This document shows positions 41,207 through 50,648 of a DNA stretch of 64,000 nt, piece by piece. Each line of letters opens with the position of its first letter. The stretch's first letter is position 1. Source of the DNA: Tepidimicrobium xylanilyticum (GTDB lineage Bacteria; Bacillota; Clostridia; Tissierellales; Tepidimicrobiaceae); contig NZ_FNNG01000002.1 of the NCBI RefSeq assembly GCF_900106765.1, positions 186,001-250,000 on the forward strand, written 5' to 3'. The notes beneath the pieces are model-generated. The model saw only the letters and a program-made list of their open reading frames with translations, had not been told where the DNA came from and searched no databases. The position numbers and the translations under genes were made by a program.

Positions 41207-42662
41207 ATAATTTTGCTTTGTATTCCTTTTTGAATTGATACATCCTTTTATCTGCTACTGATACTAACTCTTTGAAAGTTGCTCCATCCTCCGGAAAATT
41301 TGCTATACCATAGCTAAAGGTACATTTGATTTCTTTACCTCTTATCATAATAGTTTGACTTTCCATTTTTTTTAATAAATTTAGAAATTTTTTGTTGAGA
41401 TTTTCCTTGTTAGTATTGAAAAAGACCCCAACAAATTCATCTCCCCCTAGCCTACCTACAATATCAGTTTTTCTAATATTATTCTTAAGTATGCTAGCGA
41501 ATTTTTTAATTACTTCATCCCCTGCCAAATGCCCTAGTGAATCATTAACCTCCTTCAAATCATTAATGTCGAAAATAATTAAATTAAAAGATTCGCTACA
41601 GCTTGCAGCATTTTCTAATATAACCCCAGTTTTTTCTTCAAAGCAGGACCTATTATAAAATTGAGTTAAATAGTCATACTTAGCCAAATGACATTTTTCT
41701 TCATATAAAAGGTAATTTGAAATAATAATTTCAATATAATTACGAATGAACTCCATAGTTTTTACGTCATCTTCATCAAAAGAGTTATTTTCTATTGAAT
41801 CAATATTAATCATACCCAATAATTTTCCCCTTACGTAGATTGGAGCTGATAAGGAAGATTTTATAAAAATCTCTTCTCCGTATTTAGTTCTAATGCGATA
41901 ATACTTGTTAGAATTCATCAAATCTGAAATAATTGCAATCCTATCCATCTTTCCATTGGTAGCCCTGTATAGGAAAGCATCTTCAAAGGGCAATTTAAAG
42001 TCCTTTATATCATCGAAAAAACCTACTTGTGAACCAACAATAAAATGGTCACCCTTATTGATCATTATGGTCCCAACTGTACCGCCTTCAATGCATTTCA
42101 ATGTAATTTCTAAAATCAATTGGAACAATTGGTGTATATCATCTATTTCTAAAGCAAGCCTTGTTACTTCAAGCATTAATCTTCTAAGCTCAGAAATCCT
42201 GAAAATATAAGACTCTAACTCCTTTGAATATGAAATATCCCTTAAGGTAGCTAGGATACATTTTTCTGAATTATAGATTACTATTTCTCCTTTAAGCTCA
42301 AAATGTCTTCTTTCATTACACTTATTATACATAGTAAATCTATGGTTAACAGGGGATATAACGTTGTTAATAACAGAACTAATAAATTCGATAGAGCTTT
42401 CATCTGGAATTAATTTTGATAGGTCTAAAGGTTTATCCTCTGCTAAACTACCTTTCTCATATCCTAGCACTTCCAAGCAACCACCATTTAAATATAAAAC
42501 TTCTTTATCATTTAATAGAATCATTGGCACATTGATAAACTTATCTAAAACCTCCAGTTTTTCATAACTTAGGGTTTTTAATGTTAAATCATTATCATTA
42601 GAATAGGCATCCAAATTTAGATTTCCCTCCTTGGTCAATCTCATCCCATACATATAAAACAC
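41205..42662 (-). CDS. PAS-GAF-GGDEF diguanylate cyclase
   Basis: A 485-residue soluble signalling protein. A PAS-like domain (about 35-145), a GAF-like domain (about 165-315) and a GGDEF domain (about 328-485). The catalytic GGDEF (406-410) is intact, in VGRLGGDEFVGVF, and an inhibitory I-site RKTD (397-400) lies exactly five residues upstream, so it should make cyclic di-GMP and be feedback-inhibited. No transmembrane segment, so it senses an intracellular cue. The start is uncertain: an AAGGAGGG within the first codons could drive a TTG start at 42614. Monocistronic. Confidence 0.9.
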   Translation of the reverse strand: MFYMYGMRLTKEGNLNLDAYSNDNDLTLKTLSYEKLEVLDKFINVPMILLNDKEVLYLNGGCLEVLGYEKGSLAEDKPLDLSKLIPDESSIEFISSVINNVISPVNHRFTMYNKCNERRHFELKGEIVIYNSEKCILATLRDISYSKELESYIFRISELRRLMLEVTRLALEIDDIHQLFQLILEITLKCIEGGTVGTIMINKGDHFIVGSQVGFFDDIKDFKLPFEDAFLYRATNGKMDRIAIISDLMNSNKYYRIRTKYGEEIFIKSSLSAPIYVRGKLLGMINIDSIENNSFDEDDVKTMEFIRNYIEIIISNYLLYEEKCHLAKYDYLTQFYNRSCFEEKTGVILENAASCSESFNLIIFDINDLKEVNDSLGHLAGDEVIKKFASILKNNIRKTDIVGRLGGDEFVGVFFNTNKENLNKKFLNLLKKMESQTIMIRGKEIKCTFSYGIANFPEDGATFKELVSVADKRMYQFKKEYKAKL

Positions 42663-42778
42663 AACCTTAAAAACAGTACACTTAATTATTATATCATCAA
42701 TAGGTCTTTTGTCCTATATAACGTGCCTACTATATTATAAAAATTTTTCCATCATTATACAATCCTTTTTTTTAAAAA

Positions 42779-42804
42779 AATACGGCTTCCAAGGAAACCG
42801 CATT
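42779..42804 (-). terminator. Terminator of uppP
   Basis: On the minus strand ATGCGGTTTCC pairs with GGAAGCCGTAT (one mismatch) and is followed by a long T run. Confidence 0.8.
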
Positions 42805-43629
42805 TCAGTTTATAAGAGCAAAGTATAATATTACTATTAAACCCAATACAATCCTGTAGTATCCAAAAGCTTTAAAGTCATTTCGCTTAATATATCTTAA
42901 CAGAAACTTAATTGCTACTATTGAAACCAAGAAAGACACTAAAGTTCCAACTAATAGTATAATTAATTCTAAGCCAGCAAAAGCTAATCCAAATTTGACT
43001 AATTTTAATAGGCTAGCTCCAAACATTACAGGAATTGCTAAAAAGAATGTAAATTCTGCTGCAACTTTCCTAGATGTACCCACTATCATAGCTCCAAGTA
43101 TAGTAGCACCTGATCTGGATGTGCCAGGTATTAACGCTAATACCTGGAATAAGCCTATGTATAAGGCAATTTTATATGTTAAGTCTTTTAGGTCCTTCAC
43201 TAAAGGTTTCCTATACCTATTTCTATTTTCAACTATAATGAAAAGTACACCATATACAATAAGCATTATAGCTACAGTCTTATAATTATAAAATAGTTCA
43301 TTTAATAAATCGTCAAACAGAAACCCAATAATTGCTGCAGGTATTGTGGCTACAACTACCTTAAACCATAGATTCCAGATATCTATTTTTTCTCTACTAG
43401 TCTTCTTAGTAGAAAAAGGATTTAATTTATTAAAATAGAGTAAAACTACTGCCAAAATTGCTCCCAATTGTATAACAACAAAGAACATTTCCTTGAATTC
43501 CTCAGAGGCATTAAGTTTTAAGAATTCATCAACTATTATCATATGTCCCGTGCTACTAATGGGCAGCCACTCCGTTATTCCTTCGATAATACCTAAAATA
43601 ATTGCTTTTATGATTTCAATAAATGCCAT
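42805..43629 (-). CDS. uppP: Undecaprenyl-diphosphatase (BacA/UppP)
   Basis: A 274-residue membrane protein with about seven helices. Signature motifs are [21 protein letters not shown] near the N-terminus (the E/SSTGH catalytic region) and [20 protein letters not shown] in the middle. It dephosphorylates undecaprenyl diphosphate to recycle the lipid carrier for peptidoglycan, and overexpression gives bacitracin resistance in other bacteria. Monocistronic. Followed by a strong terminator. Confidence 0.96.
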   Translation of the reverse strand: MAFIEIIKAIILGIIEGITEWLPISSTGHMIIVDEFLKLNASEEFKEMFFVVIQLGAILAVVLLYFNKLNPFSTKKTSREKIDIWNLWFKVVVATIPAAIIGFLFDDLLNELFYNYKTVAIMLIVYGVLFIIVENRNRYRKPLVKDLKDLTYKIALYIGLFQVLALIPGTSRSGATILGAMIVGTSRKVAAEFTFFLAIPVMFGASLLKLVKFGLAFAGLELIILLVGTLVSFLVSIVAIKFLLRYIKRNDFKAFGYYRIVLGLIVILYFALIN

Positions 43630-43884
43630 GTTTTCCCTCCCTATATCTAGTTAGTATAATGCATAAACCTTTAAATAATATTATATGTATGTAACTAATG
43701 CTGTGTTGCAGTATTAATTGTATAGTACACTAAAACATTATCATTGTCAACAGAAAAATGAAAATAATTATGATACTCAAAGTTTAATCTAAACTTAATT
43801 CTAAAAATAACCTAATCATATATTACTATATGTTCGATAATAATCATTATAACTATTATAATTCCATAGAGCAACATAAAAACA

Positions 43885-43908
43885 ACGAGTTCTTTAAATA
43901 GAACTCGT
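43885..43908 (-). terminator. Terminator of the ABC exporter operon
   Basis: On the minus strand ACGAGTTCT and AGAACTCGT (43885-43893 and 43900-43908) pair perfectly and are followed by TTGTTTTT. Confidence 0.8.
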
Positions 43909-43918
43909 AGAAATGATA

Positions 43919-45703
43919 TTAATTATATTGGTAGTTAACAGCTTGAGCATTATATAGTTTATAATATAGACTATCTTCTTTCTTCATTAAATTCTCATGG
44001 GTATCAAAATCCTTGACCTCCCCGCCATCTATTACCAATATCTTATCACAAAAAACGCTGCTTGACATCCTATGGGAAATATAGAATGCAGTTTTATCCC
44101 CTACTAAATTATTGAAGTTCTCATATATTTCTGCTTCTGCAATTGGATCAAGAGCTGATGTAGGTTCATCCAATATGACTAAGGAAGAATTCTTATAAAG
44201 AGCTCTTGCTATGGCAATTTTCTGTTGCTCCCCACCAGATAATTCAACTCCCCTTTCATCATAGGCCTTGCCCAAGAGGGACTTTATTCCATCAGGAAGG
44301 CTTTCAACTCTATCCTTTAATCCCACTTCCTCTATTAAATTCAAGGCCTTCTTGGAATCCTCATTTAACTCTTTTCCAGTTATATTTTCTTCTATACTAA
44401 AGTTGAACAACTTATAGTCCTGAAAAACTGCAGCAATTCTTTTCATATAGCTTTCATGCTCATATTCAAATATATCCCTACCATTTATCAATATTTTCCC
44501 TTCAGTAGGCCTATAAAGTCTACAGATAAGTTTTACTAAAGTAGTCTTTCCCGCACCATTAAGCCCTACTATGGATATCTTCTCCCCTTTATTGATCTTA
44601 AAAGAAACATTATCCAATACTAATCTATCGCTTTTAGGATATTTAAAAGATACATTTTTAAACTCTATGGACTCTACATCCCCATCAAATACTACATTTC
44701 CTCCAATTTGACCCTCATCTGGAAGGGACATAAACTCCATAAAGGGATCTAAATACCCAAGAAGCTGGATCACATTAACTATATTGTTACCAAGTTCCGT
44801 TGTAGCTTTAGTAAAATTAATTGCTGCATTTACATACATGGTAAAAGAACCTAAGCCAATTCTAGGACCTAATTTATCCGTTATGACCCTTAAACCTACA
44901 TAGCCATAAGCCAAGGCTCCCTGCAAATCGTTAAGAACACCATATAGTCCAAGGAATTTCCCTTGTTTTTTATAATATCTACTAAACCACTCGTTTATCT
45001 CCAAATTATAATGAGTTACCTTATCCGTCATCATATCGCTCATATCATAAAGTCTTATATCCTTTTGTAGTTTATCATCATAACATAAATTTACATAATA
45101 GCCATATCTCCGATTAACAGGTATGATTTCCTGAAAAAAATTCATTTGGTAATTCATAAATAATCTATATGCTAAGATTGAAACGATTATTACTACCGAT
45201 AAAAGTATTATTAAAATCCAACTCAAGGTGAACATAATAGTTACAAGCCCCAAGATGGTTACAATATTTTTTAGCATTGAAGCCACATCTCGGATTAACC
45301 TCTCCATAGCTGCTTGATTATTAGCTGCAAAGGCCGCCCTTTCCTTTAAGTCTAGGTAATAAGGATTTTCAAGGTATGAAAACTCAACATTCATAATCTT
45401 ATCAGCCATGGCCTTATTCATCATCTCATTCATGTATATGTTCTTTACTTCCATAATTCTCTTCATTGTATTATTCAATAATGCAAATAATAGGTTCGAT
45501 AGAATAATCAAAGAACCTAAGATTATTAATCTTTCAAAATCCTTACTTCCCATCAACTCATCTATCAAATACTTGGGTAGAATTACATTGATAAAAATCT
45601 GTCCACTACTAATAAGGGTGCTAAGTATAAGAAAGATGATATAGGAAGGGGATATTTCCCAGGAAAGGGAGAAAAACATCCTAAGCTTGTTTAAGTTCTT
45701 CAT
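43919..45703 (-). CDS. ABC exporter half-transporter, subunit B
   Basis: A 594-residue exporter half: a six-helix membrane domain (about 1-330) and an ATPase (about 355-590). Walker A GLNGAGKTT, Q-loop IAAVFQDYKLFNFSIEENI, signature VELSGGEQQKIAIARAL, Walker B LVILDEPTSALDPIAEAEI, H-loop FYISHRMSSSV. With the upstream half at 45681 (22-base overlap) it probably forms a heterodimer. The ArsR-type gene upstream suggests substrate-induced drug or peptide export. Confidence 0.9.
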   Translation of the reverse strand: MKNLNKLRMFFSLSWEISPSYIIFLILSTLISSGQIFINVILPKYLIDELMGSKDFERLIILGSLIILSNLLFALLNNTMKRIMEVKNIYMNEMMNKAMADKIMNVEFSYLENPYYLDLKERAAFAANNQAAMERLIRDVASMLKNIVTILGLVTIMFTLSWILIILLSVVIIVSILAYRLFMNYQMNFFQEIIPVNRRYGYYVNLCYDDKLQKDIRLYDMSDMMTDKVTHYNLEINEWFSRYYKKQGKFLGLYGVLNDLQGALAYGYVGLRVITDKLGPRIGLGSFTMYVNAAINFTKATTELGNNIVNVIQLLGYLDPFMEFMSLPDEGQIGGNVVFDGDVESIEFKNVSFKYPKSDRLVLDNVSFKINKGEKISIVGLNGAGKTTLVKLICRLYRPTEGKILINGRDIFEYEHESYMKRIAAVFQDYKLFNFSIEENITGKELNEDSKKALNLIEEVGLKDRVESLPDGIKSLLGKAYDERGVELSGGEQQKIAIARALYKNSSLVILDEPTSALDPIAEAEIYENFNNLVGDKTAFYISHRMSSSVFCDKILVIDGGEVKDFDTHENLMKKEDSLYYKLYNAQAVNYQYN

Positions 45704-47504
45704 AAATCTTCCCTCCCTCGTTGTAGTACTTACCCTGAATTAAGAACATATTGTAATAACTTCCTTTTTTCTTCATTAGCTCGTCATGGCTTCCATACTC
45801 TTTAAGTCCTTCCTGATCAAAGAAGGCAATCTTATCACAGAATTTAGTACTAGCTAGCCTGTGAGATACAAATATAGCTGTTTTTCCCTTTACAAGCTGG
45901 TTGAAATTTTCATATATTTCAGCCTCTGCCAGTGCATCTAAGGCTGCTGTAGGCTCATCTAAAATTACCATGTTGGCATCCTTGTAAAGGGCCCTTGCTA
46001 TGGCAAGTTTTTGATTTTCACCACCAGAAAATTCAGTACCCTTTTCATCAATTATCTTCAACATCATCTGATTAAGACCCTTTTCAAAACTCCTTACCTT
46101 ATCCCCTAGCCCAACCTTATCCAAAGCTGCCATTGCCCTTCCTTCATTAATGTTTTCAGTAGTGCAAGCCACATTTTCACCGATGGTGTAAGCAAGTATA
46201 TTGATATCCTGAAAAACTACTGAAAACATGGAATAAAGTTCCCTTTTATCGAATTCCCTAATAGGGACTCCATTTATCAAAACCTCCCCTTCGCTAACAT
46301 CAAAAAGACCTGTTATCAACTTAATTAGAGTGCTTTTACCTGCCCCATTTACCCCTACTATGGCCAACTTTTCACCTTTACTTATCTTTAGGTCTAGATC
46401 TTTGAAAATGTACCTATCAGTATTTGGGTATTTAAAGCTAATATTCTTTAGCTCAATTTCAAGAGTATCGCCTTCAATGGCTTTTCTATTACCTCCTTTT
46501 CCCCCATAGTCCTTTTTCATAAATTCATAAAAATCGTGAACATACTGGCCTTCGTTTATAATAAAGGAAAGATCTTCTATCAAGGTCTTTAAAAAGGTAG
46601 ACAGACTCAATATGGCAGTCAAATACATGGAAAAGTCTGCAATTGGCATACCATTTACCGTCAAATATATAAGTATACCATATACCAAAGAATCGCTTAT
46701 AAGCAAGGTTACAAGGCCTATGAATCCCAACTTGTATTCCTTATCCTTAACCTTTTTATGCAGATTAACATAACTTAATATCTCATCAGCATAATTGTTG
46801 AGGATTCTATCCTTAAGTCCGTATATCCTTATGTCCTTCCCATAGCCGAAATCATAAGTAGTTTTATGATAGTAGTCCTTTCTTCGCTCAGCATGAGAAA
46901 TATCTTTGCGCATATTATATTGAAAATTGTGGACTTTTCTGCTAATCCACATGGTCACAATTACATTTAATATTAAACCAAGTAGTATAAGGATACTTAA
47001 TTTCCCAATAAAAAAAACCAATGCTAGGGTAGTTAATACAACGGCTGGTGTTTCAAATAGCTTATGGTAGACCCCTTCTATCCCATTATTATTACTGTTT
47101 GCAGCATCCATGGCTCTTCCATTAACTTCAAAAAATGTAGCATCTTCCATGTATTTGTAATCTACCCTTACAATTTTATCAAACATATCCCTGATATAAT
47201 CGAGCCTTAATTTTGTAATCTTTGGATAAGTATAATCCTTCGCAATAGTCTTAACAAACATGAAAAGAGATGTTAGTATAAAATAAACTAGAATGATCTT
47301 AATTATATTTTCAACTTTTGCAGCCCCTCCAAGGGATAGCTCTTGAATTAATAGTTTGGGAAGAAGGACTGAAAAAAAAGGATATATAGCTGCTGTTATG
47401 GTATATATAACAAAGTATAAATATAATTTTTTATTCTGCCTGTTTACATTTAAAAGTAATTTCTTAATGGTTTTCCCTAGTGGATAGCTGAGCACATTCT
47501 TCAT
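45681..47504 (-). CDS. ABC exporter half-transporter, subunit A
   Basis: A 607-residue exporter half with N-terminal membrane domain and C-terminal ATPase: Walker A GVNGAGKST, Q-loop SVVFQDINILAYTIGENVAC, signature TEFSGGENQKLAIARAL (FSGGE instead of LSGGE), Walker B VILDEPTAALDALAEAEIYE, H-loop FVSHRLAST. Both halves carry a complete Walker B Glu, so neither site is obviously dead. Start has AGGAGGA upstream. Pair with 43919. Confidence 0.9.
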   Translation of the reverse strand: MKNVLSYPLGKTIKKLLLNVNRQNKKLYLYFVIYTITAAIYPFFSVLLPKLLIQELSLGGAAKVENIIKIILVYFILTSLFMFVKTIAKDYTYPKITKLRLDYIRDMFDKIVRVDYKYMEDATFFEVNGRAMDAANSNNNGIEGVYHKLFETPAVVLTTLALVFFIGKLSILILLGLILNVIVTMWISRKVHNFQYNMRKDISHAERRKDYYHKTTYDFGYGKDIRIYGLKDRILNNYADEILSYVNLHKKVKDKEYKLGFIGLVTLLISDSLVYGILIYLTVNGMPIADFSMYLTAILSLSTFLKTLIEDLSFIINEGQYVHDFYEFMKKDYGGKGGNRKAIEGDTLEIELKNISFKYPNTDRYIFKDLDLKISKGEKLAIVGVNGAGKSTLIKLITGLFDVSEGEVLINGVPIREFDKRELYSMFSVVFQDINILAYTIGENVACTTENINEGRAMAALDKVGLGDKVRSFEKGLNQMMLKIIDEKGTEFSGGENQKLAIARALYKDANMVILDEPTAALDALAEAEIYENFNQLVKGKTAIFVSHRLASTKFCDKIAFFDQEGLKEYGSHDELMKKKGSYYNMFLIQGKYYNEGGKIYEELKQA

Positions 47505-47524
47505 AAAATTCCTCCTTATTTCCC

Positions 47525-48607
47525 CTAGATATATGATAACCTATTTATAGAATCACCTATGGATTTTAATTTTTCCCTGTTTACATCAAACAAAACCTTT
47601 CTCCCGTCATCATCACCAATGGTAACAGATATTAAATTGGATTTCTGTAAAATATCTATATGGTGTGAAACCGTTGCTGAAGTCAAGTTTATCTCTTCCG
47701 CCAACTCCTTTAAATACATCTCTCTTTCCAATAGAATTCGAATTATTTTAAATCTGGTTGGGTCCCCCAGAGCCTTTAGATCCTTAACCAATTCATCTTC
47801 CATATACTCATTCTTTTCTTTCAAGTTTATTAGTTGCAGAACATAAATCCCAACATAGGCCTGTCTGCTTATAGGGTTTAACTCATATTTAATCCTATTA
47901 AAAAAGTATATAGTTGGATATAGGGTACAATCTAAATTGCTTCTGATATATAAACCTGCTGAAACTTTCAATATTCTTTCCAATCCTTCCCCACTGGGCA
48001 GGGCTTGCAAGGCCATTTGAACGTGGTCTTCTATCATGTCATAATGTTTTTTTAGTATTGGCACACAGAGATTAAGCATCTCCCATAGGTCCCTAATGGT
48101 TTTGTACCTTGCATGGTAAAGCCTTATTAGATGCATTTTAAAGATATCATCATTAATATTATTATTTTCAAGTACATTCACCAGATCTGAAATCCCTTCT
48201 ATCTTTAAATTTTCTGCATCCTCTGTACCAAAAATATCTGATAAGACGTCAAAAACAAACTCTAAAGTAACCTTATCAATTAAATCATCGTTCATATATT
48301 CTGTTGAATATCCTATCAAATAAGATATTAAGGAAACTCCCATACACTCATCCATATTCACATTATATTTTACTGGCTTAAAAAGCCATTCCAATGATGG
48401 ATATCTATTATATATAGGCAAAATTTCCCCTATTACTGCCTTCTTATAGGATTTGAATTTTGAAAAAAAATCTTCCATCTCTTCAATTGTCATGCCAAAA
48501 TTCTTGTGATTTTTAATAACCTTATCTTCTATATTGGTATAATATTCTGAGATACATGCAGCAGCTTCAAAATACCAATTAGGACTATCACATATATTAT
48601 ATTTCAT
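47525..48607 (-). CDS. ArsR-type winged-helix regulator with a large N-terminal domain
   Basis: A 360-residue protein. The C-terminal part (about 270-355) is an ArsR winged helix: DELVKDLKALGDPTRFKIIR, then LKELAEEINLTSATVSHHID with the recognition helix and KSNLISVTIGDDDGRKVLFDV as the wing. The N-terminal 260 residues are helical, beginning MKYNICDSPNWYFEAAACIS, and look like a ligand-sensing domain; no metal-binding Cys pair is seen. The ATG at 48607 has GGAAGGG upstream; an ATG two codons earlier is too near the ribosome site. It likely autoregulates and controls the ABC exporter. Confidence 0.82.
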   Translation of the reverse strand: MKYNICDSPNWYFEAAACISEYYTNIEDKVIKNHKNFGMTIEEMEDFFSKFKSYKKAVIGEILPIYNRYPSLEWLFKPVKYNVNMDECMGVSLISYLIGYSTEYMNDDLIDKVTLEFVFDVLSDIFGTEDAENLKIEGISDLVNVLENNNINDDIFKMHLIRLYHARYKTIRDLWEMLNLCVPILKKHYDMIEDHVQMALQALPSGEGLERILKVSAGLYIRSNLDCTLYPTIYFFNRIKYELNPISRQAYVGIYVLQLINLKEKNEYMEDELVKDLKALGDPTRFKIIRILLEREMYLKELAEEINLTSATVSHHIDILQKSNLISVTIGDDDGRKVLFDVNREKLKSIGDSINRLSYI

Positions 48608-48630
48608 AACCATTCCCTTCCTTTTTTAAA

Positions 48631-48659
48631 ATTATATGATATATTTAGATGTTTGTCAA
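48631..48659 (-). promoter_or_regulatory. Consensus promoter of the ArsR/ABC operon
   Basis: On the minus strand TTGACA (48654-48659), 17-base spacer, TATAAT (48631-48636): both hexamers perfect. Strong promoter, expected to need repression. Confidence 0.85.
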
Positions 48660-48680
48660 ATAATTTTTATGATCATCTAA
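48645..48680. promoter_or_regulatory. Candidate operator overlapping the ArsR-operon promoter
   Basis: Inverted repeat TTAGATG (48645-48651) and CATCTAA (48674-48680). One half lies in the promoter spacer, the other just upstream of the -35. ACAAACA also recurs next to each half. This is consistent with an autoregulatory site for the ArsR-type protein, an inference from position. Confidence 0.45.
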
Positions 48681-48723
48681 TTGTTTGTTAAGATAATTCT
48701 AGCACCGGTTCACCTTTGATTTA

Positions 48724-49586
48724 TCAATCAATTAGCCTTTCAAATCTTAATTTAGAGTCAATATCCACCTCAACCTCATGGATGGAATTATATATGTAGG
48801 CTTTTAAGTAAGCCATAGTATTCTTGATTTCAAATCCTTCACAAGCCTTTTTAAACTTTCTTATTACATGATCTACAACAAAATAGTTTAATTTCTTCAT
48901 AATCCTCTTAAACGATTTCCACAGGAATATTATGATCTTTAATTCGAATATACTTGGAATCCTCTATATTCACTAAAATTAGCTTAATAGCATACCTTAC
49001 CCCTTCCCTATATTTACTATCTATGGCATGGAGTTTGCATTTCTTTATTATGTTTTCATAATATTCCTTAAAGGTTTGCTTGTTTTCCGTCTGTCCTTCT
49101 TCCCTTGCTTCCAACGGACTAACGGACTTATTGCAAATCTCTGAAGTAATCCCTGTAGTATTCTCTGGTATTGGTGAATCCTTTTTGCTATCATCCTTAT
49201 GGTCATTTTGGCAATCATCATTATTGCCATATGACCTAATGGACTTATTCTTACACAACCTTTTCAGTTCCTGATAGTTGATGGTATACCAAAGAGTTCT
49301 ATCCATTTGATAGACATTGAAATTAACCAGTAATGATTAAATTGGATTCCCTCAACTTTTTGAACGTCCTCTTAACCGATTCAATACTCCAAAATGAAAA
49401 TTCTTCCTGTCATTTCTTTATGGTATTATAGATCCAATATCTGCCCTCATGGAAGTTTCTCTTATTCTTCATGTTGATTTCCAGCCAATAGTATACCTGT
49501 TGAAATGCTATGGTTTCATTTAAGCCTATTATAGATGCCAAAACCTTATCTAATACGATTGGATGATTATCAAACAGTTTAATCAT
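48724..49586 (-). pseudogene. Degenerate plasmid/phage-type replication protein gene
   Basis: Three reading frames join into one protein of about 285 residues. It starts MIKLFDNHPIVLDKVLASII at 49586 with a GAAGGG ribosome site. It continues FQQVYYWLEINMKNKRNFHE and WIYNTIKK, hits a TGA where a Trp is expected, then reads QEEFSFWSIESVKRTFKKLR. An extra T near 49340 shifts the frame into the open stretch MDRTLWYTINYQELKRLC (49306 to 48908). A second extra T near 48906 shifts it again into LNYFVVDHVIRKFKKACEGF, then MAYLKAYIYNS and the stop. The pattern resembles replication initiators or replisome-organiser proteins with a DUF6017-like C-terminus. Three lesions make it non-functional unless they are sequence errors. 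Confidence 0.75.
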
Positions 49587-49593
49587 AAAAAAA

Positions 49594-49637
49594 CCCTTCT
49601 ATTTTCCTCTTATTGCTTATATGGAAAATAGAAAGGG
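49594..49637 (-). terminator. Terminator upstream of the replication pseudogene
   Basis: On the minus strand CCCTTTCTATTTTCC (49623-49637) pairs with GGAAAATAGAAGGG (49594-49607) and is followed by seven T. It ends the methyltransferase/thiamine-binding operon; its last strand doubles as the ribosome site of the pseudogene. Confidence 0.85.
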
Positions 49638-49646
49638 ATTTTACTA

Positions 49647-49907
49647 TTAATCACAACCACAAAGATTTGATAGCTTGATGTCCATGGTGAATTTGCATTC
49701 TTGATCCATTTTGTCATAAATTTCAAATATCAGTTTGTGAATCTTATTTATATCCCCTCGTACCGTTGTAGACATTATTCCGATATTGTGTTCTAAATCA
49801 TAAGATCTGATAATATCTAAAACCTTATCTACACTTGAAATATAATCCTCACTCACAATGGGAACAAAAGCTATTTCGCAGGAAGTTATTTTTGCCATAG
49901 AGCACAT
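49647..49907 (-). CDS. Thiamine-binding (MTH1187/YkoF-type) protein
   Basis: An 86-residue protein with the thiamine_BP family layout: CEIAFVPIVSEDYISSVDKV, DLEHNIGIMSTTVRGDINKI and MDIKLSNLCGCD at the end. The MSTTVRGD and the C-terminal CGC are characteristic. Family members bind thiamine or related pyrimidines as tetramers. It overlaps the methyltransferase gene by 22 bases; AGGTGG six bases before the ATG. The last strand carries cysteines that may bind metal or be structural. Confidence 0.8.
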   Translation of the reverse strand: MCSMAKITSCEIAFVPIVSEDYISSVDKVLDIIRSYDLEHNIGIMSTTVRGDINKIHKLIFEIYDKMDQECKFTMDIKLSNLCGCD

Positions 49908-50560
49908 ATAAAACCACCTCTTTTGCCTGTTTTGGCTAATTCTTTTTCCTTTTCCAATGAAATATCATCTTCCTCTGCAGTAGGTGGAATGAATAAACAT
50001 TCTTTTATATCTATTAAATTATCATTTCTATAATCCTTTAACTCTTCTATAGTTTTAAGATCTGCATATTTAAACACTGTGTTCTTCTGAAATTCTTCTG
50101 AAAGATATAATTTTCCCCAATCGCTATCCCTGTTTATAGTTCCTATGGTCAAATAGCCTCGGGGTTTTAATACTCTAAACATCTCATCTACTGCTTTTTT
50201 AGGGTTTTTGAAAAATTCAAAAGCTGTAACTGATATTATCCCATCGAAGTAATCATCATCAAATTTCATATCATATACATCCATATCGCAAAATTCAATG
50301 TCCAGGCTTTCCGCCTTTGATTTGATTTCTGCAATTTTGAGCATCTCCTTAGATACATCTATTCCTATGACCTTGCATCCCATTTTAGCCAATTTAATGC
50401 TGAAATTACCTGTACCGCATCCAACATCCAGTACCCTCATGCCTTTTTCAATCTTGAACAAGTCAAAAACGCATTTGGTTTCTACCTGATCTACAAAAGC
50501 CCCTAATTTAGTTTCATACCATCCATCATATAAAGGAGCCTCTTTATCGAATACAGCCAT
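49886..50560 (-). CDS. Class I SAM-dependent methyltransferase
   Basis: About 224 residues. Motif I VLDVGCGTGNFSIKLAKMGC, motif post I VIGIDVSKEM, FCDMDVYDMKFDDDYFDGII (motif II region) and FRVLKPRGYLTIGTINRDSD place it among UbiE/Methyltransf_11-type enzymes. The substrate is unknown. AVFDKEAPLYDGWYETKLGA at the start is typical of small-molecule methyltransferases. The ATG at 50560 suits a weak AGTGG site better than the GTG twelve bases earlier. Confidence 0.85.
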   Translation of the reverse strand: MAVFDKEAPLYDGWYETKLGAFVDQVETKCVFDLFKIEKGMRVLDVGCGTGNFSIKLAKMGCKVIGIDVSKEMLKIAEIKSKAESLDIEFCDMDVYDMKFDDDYFDGIISVTAFEFFKNPKKAVDEMFRVLKPRGYLTIGTINRDSDWGKLYLSEEFQKNTVFKYADLKTIEELKDYRNDNLIDIKECLFIPPTAEEDDISLEKEKELAKTGKRGGFICALWQK

Positions 50561-50648
50561 AATTAACACCACTTTCTTTAATATTCGCTACTTATAATTA
50601 TTCCATTTTGATTAAGGAAGTCAAGTGCTACAAAAAAATTAGTAAATT

